DNA of 64,000 nucleotides from Pocillopora verrucosa (lineage: Eukaryota > Cnidaria > Anthozoa > Scleractinia > Pocilloporidae), in contig NC_089319.1 of assembly GCF_036669915.1 (NCBI RefSeq), positions 13,462,971 through 13,526,970 on the forward strand, read 5' to 3'. The translations under genes and the position numbers were made by a program. Positions 12,373 through 23,200 of the stretch are shown here, in pieces (positions within the stretch are counted from its first letter, which is position 1; every line of letters begins with the position of its first letter). The notes under the pieces were generated by a model. That model did no database searches, was not told where the DNA came from, and worked only from the letters and a program-made list of their open reading frames with translations.

Positions 12373-15300
12373 TTATGATTTGTATGACGCTTGTTTAGAC
12401 ATTCTGCACTTATTGAAAAGAGTCGAACCTTTTTTCTTCATTCGGTGATTGATTTTACGACACAAGTCCCAAGCTCCACCGGTCAACAATAACAGGGCAG
12501 CCACTCCCAAGCATGTAAAGAGAAACGGAAAATAGAGGACACCATCAGGGTCGAATAAGTTGACTTTGTTTCCGTCCCTGTTTTCAAATTCATCCTTAGG
12601 AGTAAAGAAGTTAACATTGTAAAGGGTACGATTTAGGACAAATTTTGCACAATAATTATTATTATTAACTAAAGATTTGTTAAGGTGGAGAGATAGAGAT
12701 GGATTAGAAACCTCGGGGGATTTATCTAATTTAATCAATTTTTTAGCAATGATGAGCACAATGTCTTACTTGCCCATCCACGCAACACCCCAGTCTGTCT
12801 AGAAAATAGTTTTGCTTACAAAATAAATCTATAAATGAACTTAAGGTGAAAAATTCAACTTCACTGCGCAGGCCATGAAGCTGCTAAACCACAAACTTAT
12901 AGCATGGCATATGGTACAGAAACCAGTTCAGTCGCCATAAACGGAAACTACGGAAAAGTCGGCGCACATGTTTTGCTACCAAAATTTGATTGAAAAAATT
13001 AATGATAAATGGGTATAAATACATATAAGTTCAGAGAACAATACTTACCAACAGAGATTGCTGCAGAAGTATTTCTGCGTGTTCATACCATTCTGCTTCT
13101 TGGGTGAACCTCTTTTCGCGAAGACACTCGGCCAACTTTGGATCTTTAACGCGAACGCCGTATTCCAAATACTTCTGCTGAAAAACTTCTTGAGCTTTAA
13201 ATTTACGAGTCCTTGATGGATGATTTCTTTTGAAATGTGCTAAGAGATAAGCATCCATCAGAGCCCCTGTCACAGAATAATTCATTATTATTATCAAATG
13301 AAATTAATGGTATTTTGACCTGCGGGCAATGTATAAGTAAAGAAATGATACTCGCAGGTGGGCTGCAAGAAACTGCGAGGAGTGGTATGTTTTTCTGAAT
13401 TATTTTCAGTTGCAGCGGGTTCGAATCCCTTCGCAGCCTGAACGTAGTTAATAAATTCTTTGACATATGAAATATATGGTGGCACTGATCCATCAAATAT
13501 AGAAGCTGAAAAATAAGCAACAAATTTCAACAGGGCTGCATTGATCCATCAAAAAAGGTGCAGAAAACTAGAAGGAAACTATTTTAGTTCTCCTTGAAAA
13601 ATATATTTTATTGACCACCAACAGATGCTCAGCCTTTTTCCATTGTTCCAAGCTCGTGACACGCTATAAATCGAGTGCCTTTTCACGTATAAAGTCCTTC
13701 TTTGATAATACCATATCAAGAAGTATTAAGCCATAATGTTGAAAACTATTAATAAAAATAATAATAATAATAATAATAATAGTTATAATAATAATAACAT
13801 TTATTGACCACTCCACGAAAGAGGCTTAGGGTCAATAAAACAAATTGTAAATAAACAACAGGTGTTTAAAAATCCCAACTGGCAGGAGGCAGACCAGTTG
13901 GCTGATTGCAAAGTGCGGCCAAGGAGTTGAACTCAGGGCAACCGAGAACAAATCCAGTGCATAGCAGGGTGGAGGGCTAACAAGTCCGGTGCCTTAGCTA
14001 CCCGACCACACTGCTCCCTTATCACTAAAGGATCGATCTGAGAACAGTGGCAGGCTGCAAATCACCTTCATATTTACCACTCTCCAAATGTTCATGAATA
14101 TCAGCAGCTGTTTTCACACCTAAGAAAACAAGATTAAACATAGTTATTTTTTATTAACCAGAGAAAAAGACAGACTGCACCTTTATCAGTTTGAAAGCTT
14201 GCCTTTTCTCATTCGACTTGTTATCAAACGTTACAAAAAAAGAAAAGGTTTCAAAGCGATGAAGCACTTACGTGTGAGACTGGCCTGATGTTGAATTCCC
14301 GTAACCATTTCAATGGAACCAACAAGGACTACCACCTGGTCAGTTAGCCACAATATACAAATATGTTCATTTTTAAAGAACTATTGATATCTATACAAGA
14401 ATAATTAATGTTTTGCTTTGAATTTTCATCAGTGGTCACCACGCTCGATCAGGACGAATGAGAGCGTTCTTTACATGAATGTATGAATAAACCTCAAATA
14501 TCTGCAGTAATAATTTCAGTTTAGGATTAGTTTTTCAAATTAGCTGTGTACGTATCTGGTTCATTATAAAGATCTGAAGCGACCATTAGCAGATTAGAAT
14601 TACATTAAAATAACTTAAAATACTCTTCGATAACCCTCGAGATTACTCAAGAAATATGTTTTTCGCTCATCGTTTGTTGCTAAACGTTTCTGTTGACATT
14701 TTCCGTTGCACATTTAGCCCTTAACTTGATTAAACCTTGCATTACTTACACTCTGAGCCTTATTTCACTATTTTCGAAAGACATCATGTTTCAACCGATT
14801 CCCCACACATCTTACGCTTTTAGGCTCACAGACATATTACGTCATGATAAATTTATTAGATAGTTGGCTGTGGAAATCCCTCGATATAGTCACCGTGTCC
14901 ACATGGAACGAATGTCAGCCATGCCGTCACGTAGGAAACAGAACAACTACGGCTCAGAAGGCATCTAGTTCATGTCTTCGACGTTATTCGTGTTTAATAA
15001 TCAGTTTCTGGTTCCCTTGTCTCCAGAATTGATTACGTGAGGCGCAGTAATGAACGGCTTGCAATAAAATTGATATAACTTTCCACTATCTCTCGTTTTT
15101 CCGGAAGTGTAGAATTGCAATGTCACCCTTTTCTTACCTTGGTTCCGGGTAATTTGACTTTAGCCTCCAGGGAAAAAGTTGTCATGGAAGAAGTCAATGT
15201 TGCAGTTAAGATAGATATGATACACATTCCTATTAAAATCCACAGCACTGCAAACAGGCGACCTCCAACTGACTTTGGGTAGCGATCTCCATAGCTTGAA

Positions 15301-18031
15301 ATGTTAAAAATCAAATCGTTTTAAGCACGTGTATTCAAGAGGCTTGCGTGAGGTGAATGATCTTCACTCATTATCCTAATTTCTTTTGCAGCAATAGGAA
15401 CGATTCGAAACTGTCATCCAGTAATTTGTGTAGACTTGACAAAAAATAGGAATACTATTGTTATGAGTTTGTACGTTCGAGAGGTTTGACAGGATAATTA
15501 CTGGTGGTTCATATGTGCTGTTGTAAAATTAAAAAACAAATATGATCAAAGGAGTTGATAAAAACAAGCACAACAAAAACAGTTCGAGTCATCCGATGAG
15601 CTAACATATGGGCATGCCAACTACTATTTCTACTATGCTAGATCATCAACCTCTTCACTATTATCTTTTCATTATATCTTCTCAACCCATCCATTATTGT
15701 CTTCAACCTCATCACTATTATCTTTGGATCATGTCAAATATCTGCCAGCTTCAGCTAACAAAGGAAACGAAGTATCATCTACACAATAATGTTCAATGAT
15801 ATATACGCACCCCACCGTTGTGATGGAAATAAAAGCCCACCAGAAACCTTCCCAGACGCCCTTAGTAAACATGGGAGGAAAGTTGTCCGAGTTCCTCCAT
15901 TTCTCCTGGTGTGGAAACAAAAAGTAAAATGGAAGATAAAAAAATTGCATTTTTCATGGTTTTTTTTTTTTTTTATCCTTTTTTAAAATTTCTTCTTTTT
16001 TTTTTTTTTTTTTTGATTCATAACAATGGCTTTTGTAATGTATGATTTGTTCTCTTATTTGCACGTCCCAAAATACAAAATTTCGATTCATAACCGCAAA
16101 GGATAGAAAAAGACCTACCAGTGACCAGGCAGCAATTCCTGCAAGCAGTGACAAGACAAGTATGAGGATTAAGACTGGCCAAGTAGCGAAGAGAGACTTC
16201 ACAATTCTCCACGTGTAATCGCTTCTGCTTCTTTCTAAAACCAGGAAGGCGATTCCAGTCTGTGGTAACAAGGGAACAAGGTTTTTTCGGCTGCTCATTA
16301 GGTGATCAGCCTCAAGGTTAACGATAACCGGAAAATGCAGGTCTGCATCGTCGTGAGATGAAGCGTTGTAAATCAATTTCATGCTGAGTCGACAGCAATC
16401 AGCCAGCATCAGGTGAAGGAAGGCTGTTGACAAAGAAATGTGACACAGCTTTGTAAATTGATCTAACAGGTAATTGAATTTTTCTTTTCGGTTTATTTCT
16501 TTAAAAAATCTTAGGCCTGAGACAAATATGAGCAAAATATCTTCAGACTTTCCTTTCGTCGGTTTCACATTAAAATGTATTCTGTTTTAAACTGTGATTT
16601 CTTCAGCACGTGGCTTAAAATATTTCCTCGTCTCTCGACATACCACATGGGGATTTTACGCCTGTAAAGTGACGGAAAGTGCGGTTTATTGCTCTAATCC
16701 TTGCTCCTATCAAGAACTTTCGTTTGTTTGAAAAACAAAATGAAACATTAATGCCAATGATATTGTGGACTCTTGAGATGCAGATTTACCTATTTATTTT
16801 GAAGAGATTATATACTTATAATGATTGTCTTTTCTTTTCCCGTCTTGATTGAAATGTTACTATTCTGGATTGCTTAATTTTTCTCTCTACCTCTGAAATT
16901 TAGAGAATATTTATATCTTAATTCAGTTACTGCTCTCGCTCTGTTTTTTGGGTTGTCTTTCTGGTAATGTGAAATGGAAACAAATGAATTTCCTTTTGCT
17001 CAACCTGATAGACACAGTAAAAGCTTTCTTCCAAAACTTAACTTGAAAAAAAAGATTTTAAAATTTAAAAATTCAATATGCATTGCATGCAAATTTTACT
17101 GGAGTATCTCATAATTTTAGGCTTATCTCACGTTTCCTAATTGAAAACATGAACCAAAGAAAATGAGTCAAAAACATAACCTCATATCAGTAATAAACCG
17201 ATTTTCCGAATTTGAGATACACTGTAAACGAATTTAAGAACACTTCTTATCATTTTGTGAGGTCACACAAGGTTTTATCGCTGATTTTAAAACACTATAC
17301 ATCGCTTTCGTTTCACTAGAAAGTTAAGCATGAAATATTCTAAGAGACCGTTATGATTTCCGCTGCCATTCAGATTTATTCAACTCAAATCTAGCCCGTC
17401 GAAGAATAACAGTTGCATACGAAGTTAAATGAATCATTTAGCGTCCATAAGAAAACTGGTCGACTGGAAGTGGTTGGTTAAGGGAAAATGGATGTTTTAA
17501 AAAGGTAGTCATTTATTGGAGGCGATCACTTTGCAATATAAGCGTGACTTTAAAACATCTCATGCAAGACTTACCACAGAGCAGTTGTTTTAGTGAAAAA
17601 AATGCAAATATTCAGTCATTGAAGATACTTCAATTTGTCGGTTTGAAGTCAGAGTACATCCCGAATAACATTGAAAACAACCACAAAAATCATCAAGGGA
17701 AAGCTTATTTAGTATAAAATCAAACAGAACTGAATCGACTAGTTCAAAAGAAAAAAAAAACAGAAAAAATGAAAGGAAGAAAAATTAGTAGAAAGCAAGG
17801 TACATTACTTGTCAAAAGTCCTTCATCTGAGTATGAGTTGTTTGTAACGTTTGTTTCCACGTAGGGAAGTCGAGCAAGAATCTCGTTCCGGTAAACAGAA
17901 AGCGATGGAGCACAATCCATGGATCCAGCATCACTTCTTAATATTAAAACTGAGGCGAGCAAAGTCAAGATTGGTAAATTGTAGACACTGGAAAAGCGTC
18001 GTGAAAAACGAGCCATGAAACTCAGCTGCAT
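12373..18031 (-). CDS. K+-filter ionotropic glutamate receptor-like channel subunit, 8 exons
   Basis: Exons (minus, high to low): 18031-17809, 16423-16119, 15905-15811, 15294-15138, 14335-14272, 14119-14066, 13266-13049, 12594-12373. All have GT/AG borders and matching phases, giving 445 residues. Seen: signal peptide about 1-36; first extracellular half 37-155; membrane span about 156-176 (from WPVLILILVL); pore helix and filter 194-211 with SITTVGYGDRYP, whose TVGYGD codons are split by an intron after TTVG; second span about 220-247 ending ILTATLTSS; second extracellular half 250-390, with VVVLVGSIEMVTG at 261-273 and EGALMDAYLL at 299-308; third span about 392-412; short basic tail. Known: signal/S1/M1/P/M2/S2/M3 is the ionotropic glutamate receptor layout, and TVGYGD is the potassium channel filter, as in bacterial GluR0. 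Inferred: a ligand-gated, K+-selective plasma-membrane channel subunit. There is no large amino-terminal domain. The ligand is unknown; the acidic residue D304 sits where glutamate receptors have a ligand-binding acid, but the S1 arginine is not clear. ATG at 18031 is chosen because a signal peptide follows; ATG at 18016 is an alternative. Confidence 0.85.
13742..14018 (-). mobile_element. tRNA-derived SINE, family 2, with (TTA)n tail
   Basis: Read on the minus strand it starts GGGAGCAGTGTGGTCGGGTA (tRNA-like box A region), has GAGTTCAACTCC as box B about 70-110 bp on, then CCAACTGGTCTGCCTCCTGC, GACCCTAAGCCTCTTTCGTG and ends in a (TTA)n run (13742-13800). This head, body and simple-repeat tail mark a SINE. 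It lies in the channel gene intron between exons 14066 and 13266. Confidence 0.75.
15957..16016. repeat. Poly-T runs in a channel gene intron
   Basis: Two long T-rich runs (15959-15977 and 15992-16014) just upstream of exon 3 of the minus-strand channel gene. As read on the minus strand they are A-runs, so this is not the polypyrimidine tract. Confidence 0.7.
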
Positions 18032-20224
18032 GACAGCCTAGAACCAGAAAGTCCCACACTGCAAGTAAAGGAAAATATTAAATTTCTGTCTCGTTTTAAG
18101 AGAAAGTGGAACGAGAACCCGAGAGATGGCTAATTCATCGCGAAAAATATTGATAAGTTGCAATGTAAGAGCGTAGCTTTTTAATCACTTTTGAATACAC
18201 CAAACATGGTCTCACCACACATCTTTGTTGTCACGGTAAAATGATGTATCGATAATGCTGCTGTCGTTGTGGTATCTCATACAAATTACGTAAAAATAAA
18301 ACCTAAGCCTGCAGCTTATAAAATTTGCATTTTTTGGAAGCATTTTTTCCTTTTCACTCAGCTTTCTTCGTTGAAAACATAATGTAAGCTCAGTCGAGTA
18401 ATCAAAATATTATATTTGACTCTTCGTTTCTGTAGATAATACGAACAGTGAACAGTGATTAATAAGAGTTTTTGAAATTTTCACCCTATAAGTAAATAAT
18501 TGTTCAGTCTTCTTCAGTTGTTTTAGAGATTGTTAAAAACCTCGCGTGAGATGAAAGACAAATCGCTTTAAGTATTGTTATTCCTACGAAACGTTGCATC
18601 TGGATGAGTTAATAGCATCAGTTGACGTTCGATGGCGGAAATTCTTTAAAAGTTTAAGGATGTGATAGATCCAAATAGATAATCTACCTAGTTGTCATTC
18701 GTTCGAGAGGAAAATCGAATGCACGATTGAAATGGAATTGAAGATAAAATTTCAACAACTAGAGTCAGTAGTGTTCATAACTGCGAGGATCGCCTCTATA
18801 TTCGTTTACAATATCTAGATATCATATCTGGAGTACGAGCAGTAGTTCAGTGTTCGCAGCAAAGAAACAAAGTAACGTTGGGATAAGAAGGCATTACAAT
18901 TGAAATGATCATGCCATTACATTTGACAAGGTGGATGATGTCATGCGTTTTAAACGTATATCATTTTTGTTTCTGGTTCAAAAGAAAAGGTTGGAAGTAA
19001 ATGTGGGTGAAAAGTGAAATTTACTGTCTATCATTGTAAATATTAGAAAACCAAGGCAATACTGTCTTAATGAAAACATCAACGATTCCCAATTTATCAA
19101 ATGAGACAAACGGGAACGAGTTTTGAGCGATATAAATAAGCCAAGACTGCCACCGTCATTTTGGATCTCCGCCTAGGTACATTTTAGTCACGTGCTAAGC
19201 AACGTATAATCGAGAACAAGATAGAATTTCATTTCAGGCCTATTTATCAATTTTGTGGTGTATAACTTTCGCATTTTAGTACGTAATATGTACTTTGAAT
19301 CTTCAAATTGTCTTGAAACTTAAAAGAAAAATTTTCTTTCAAGATTCACTGAAAATCGGTAGCTAAAACTGTTTGTTTAGGTGTTATTCGATTTTCGTGT
19401 TAACTTGTAATTTCGCCAGTCGCCGGCATCTTTTGTTGCTTCACACAGGAAAAAACACACGATACGAAACGTAATGATCGATTTTGTCCTCAATCTCACG
19501 CCATAACAGAAAAAGCTTTTGAACACTCAGTGAACTCCGAGCGCTTCGCAGTAAGTGATATTTTCAATGAATCTTAGGATTGTTTTCAAGTTAAAGGATT
19601 GTAAATTACAATTTTATGAAAAACGAATGTTGTTCTGTTATTTCAGTGTGAATCCTTGCATGCCTGCTAGTCGCTGGCGCCGCTTGTTGAAACTAAAACG
19701 AAAAAAAAAACCTATTTTAAGATCATCATTGGCTTCTTTTTCACCCCACCATTATTCTTAGCAACAAAGGTCGCCATTTCGTTTGTTTATTGCTCGCCAA
19801 AAACTATCAAATGCACTTAAAAGCCTAAAATCGAAAAAAAGTTTACAGGAATCGACCAATCGAGCGAGCGAGTGCCATTTTCCACATAATATCTATGTGA
19901 CATTACTAAAATTTCGGGCAACATGACTAAGGTTTCGGGCGACTTGACCGGTTACCCTAGCCCCCTTCTCTTATAAGCACCCCCCTCACCCCCCCCCCCC
20001 TTTCCGTGAAATACCGAAAATAAAAACTCAGGGCAAAATGATAGTGACGTGATGATCCTATGCACTTGATTTTATTTAGTTGCAGAGATTAAGCCCAACT
20101 ATCTTGTAGTAATGATACTGAGCTCAACCTAGAATACACCTATTTACAAATGGACGGTTTTAATCTCGATGCATTCTATATTTAGTCTATAAGATTGAAG
20201 GGAGGCATCAGCAGATACACTCAC
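18032..20224. other. Upstream region of the channel gene, no gene seen
   Basis: Presumably holds the promoter and any 5' UTR exon of the channel gene. It includes a C-rich run at 19986-20001. No core promoter element could be assigned. Confidence 0.4.
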
Positions 20225-23200
20225 CTCAACTATTAAATTATTTCGAGCGGATTGTCTCGCTAAGATGACTTCCAGCCGGATGGTCAGGAATGACTTTAAC
20301 CCAAGCTGTTCAAAGACAGACAGCACCTGTCAAGGCAAGCTAACAATTAAAAATCAAGCCTGTTTTATATGCTAGCAGGTCTGTTCTTTGTCGCCCATCA
20401 GACTGGCCTTATTCCTAAGCCTCTTAAAAAAAATTAAGTGATATTGGATAGCTGAGAATGACAGTAATCAAATAATTTTAAATGTGTTTTTATGATCTTT
20501 CAGGAATCATTCATCCTTACAAAACAATATACGGAGCAATATTACCAATTTTTTCCAGTCGCGGGTATGTTTATCGAGCAGTATGGTTTTATATATTGTT
20601 TTTAAAAGACAATTGCACGAATCCGTCCTCGTGAAAGTAGTGTCCAGCAAAAATCTTAACACAGAAACGGGGAAGAACTGGTTATTCTCTACAAGCAAAT
20701 CAATATGGCGTAATAAATTAAGGCACCACCTCTTTTGAATTAATCGGAAATTTCTTTCGCAGTTCAATTTTTGTACAAGCCAATTACTTCAAAGTGCCTT
20801 AGGTGCTTACAAAGAAACTAAATGAAGCAATTGTAATACAGCAGCATGAAAAAGGTTCTCTCTCGTGTTGACATTTTCAGGTTCTCTGCGTAAAACAGCT
20901 CTAATATTTAATTTTTTAGTATAAGCCGCCAAATAATTATAAAACATGCCTCTTTAGACCACAGGGAAAGAGAAATTTACCCTCGGTTCTTAAGTTTTTT
21001 GCCGGTGTTATAAACAATGAGATCTTAGTTATTGTGGCATTTTCCTGGAGATTTATGGTTTATCAATAAACTTCGGCCCAAATCATTTTACCTACAAGTA
21101 TAACTAGTGTGGTAAAGGAACCCTTTAATTCATTTTGTCAGAAATACTCACCGGTCCGTCCAAGCAAAACTCCTTTTTGTTTAAATTTTGGAATCGTAAA
21201 GAACGTGCGCCAGTTTTATTTTTTGGAGATACGTGATCAGAAATTAAAATTTGTTATCGTTTTAGCGTAGCAGCAAGCAAATAGAATAAAAATTTGATAT
21301 CCTGTTTGCTCCAATCATTTATTCAAAGTAGAAATTAGATGCCTTCTCAGTTTATTTCTAAATCAACGAAAACAAATAAAAATCAAAATTATAAAGGCAA
21401 ATCTACGAAGCGTACTTGTTATGATTTACCAATCGAAGGCAACAGAACATATGTTATGTTTAACATGGTCGACTCACCTGCACAACCTCCACGTCCTCAG
21501 TTCATCATATTGTTACCGTGCACGAGATTCAGACTGATCAGCAATTTGCGTGTTTATCTCATGATATCTTACATCAGCTTCCCTAAGTTGTTGGAAACTA
21601 TAGCTTCAATAAAACGCCGGAAAGATTCTAGCACTCTAAATGTTGATGTTTTCACTAACAGTCCGAGGCTGAGTGAACTTAAAATCGGAAGCAGATTGAA
21701 ATCGCTTTTCTTTATTGGCAGCGACAATAAAAAGTACCAAATTTCGATCTCTGTTGTGGAGAAATTGAAAAACGTACCTTCGTTTCCTTCAAAAACAGAA
21801 CCCGGCGGATCCCCTTACAAATTCAAAGTTATGTTCTTCAACTCACAGTGATTATCAATGATAAAAATGAATGACAAAACCTTACAATAGGTCCCAATTT
21901 AGATGTTAAAAAACCAATCCTTGAAACGGAAACGGAATTGTCGGAAATATTGGCTGATTCATTGTTCGCTCTTGTCACCGCTTCATGTCTCACTCAACGT
22001 ATGCATAATTATTACTCACCTGGCACTCTTCCATAGCTCAAGTACATATATTATTATTCATCGATGAGAGGTAAATGATTTTTGTTTGGTAATGCAAAAC
22101 TGGCTTTGTTCCGTGCCTAAATACAAAACCGTATTTTTTTATTTAAAGACTAGAAATAGAAAACCTTAGATAGTTGGGATGACGCATGTAAGAATAAGAG
22201 CAGCGCGGAAACATCGAAAATCGCGCACCAACACACAAGATGACATGTTTGCCGCAAACATTCTCCATTTCCCGGCTTAAAACATGCTTTTTGAAATAGA
22301 AATGAAAGAGAAAAATATCACACATATGAAACTGCGCTTAAAACTTCCTAGAGGCTTTCTTTTAATTCGGGTACAATCTGTTGGAACCGCAACAAAAAAT
22401 ACTTTACTTGAAGGAGGGGCCAATATTAGGATATTACCATTCTCCCTAATTACGGCGAGACTACAAACAATTCCCCCTATGAATTTTACATCACCAATTT
22501 TTCCGCTTTTCAAATGTTCAGTGCAGTTTTAGGTTGAGGTTGCAAGTACGCATTCTCGGCATGGGACCATAGTCAAGCAGTAACGTATGGGTAGTTGAAA
22601 TCATGAGTATTTTATCTATTCCGATCTGGCCAAAATCGGCGACTTAACTACACCTTTTGTTGTTCATTTACGCAAAATGTACATTTATTTACGTCAATAG
22701 TTGAAAGTATACGGCAAATATACGTTCATTAGCACTTCCATGAACTTCATGAACGCGAACGAACTTTAACGTCATTTGCATTTGTATTAACATTCAATGG
22801 CATGAACCGGATGAACAATTGCACCTTTGCAATGAACAATTGCACCTTTGGACAATCAAACATAACAACTATACTTTCAATCTTGCGCAATGGTTGATTA
22901 TTAACACCAATAGAAAATCAATTGCATAGTATGACAATCAATTGCGTCTTAGAAACGTACAATAATGCAATTTGCATAGGGACGCACAATCAATTACACC
23001 TTCATACAATCGTTTATTCAAAATGATCAATCATTAACGTGAACTGACAAACGTGTGTAGTAATAACAATCAACTGGGGAAAAAGAAATTTCATATTGTT
23101 CTATTACAGTGTACTGTAATGTCATGTTTTGTAATTTTCCTTCAATTTCTTCATTATTTAAACATCTTAGAAGGTACGTTTGCATAAATCTGTACCACAA

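Noticed and set aside
13405..13438. T-arm-like motif GCGGGTTCGAATCCCTTCGC on the plus strand
   Set aside because: No matching box A or acceptor partner at the right distance; only a B-box-like fragment.
13203..13530. Minus-strand open frames between channel exons, with an acceptor and SIFDGSVPPYISYVKEF
   Set aside because: Joining exon 14119-14066 directly to 13266-13049 keeps phase and restores YEGALMDAYLL, so this piece is intronic.
21751..21777. 27 bp intron with GT...AG borders in the unidentified minus-strand gene
   Set aside because: Too short to be an ordinary spliceosomal intron; either the exon ends there or runs through.
21339..21851. 170-codon plus-strand open frame
   Set aside because: No recognisable domain and no splice context; the opposite strand has exon-like features that explain the openness as well.
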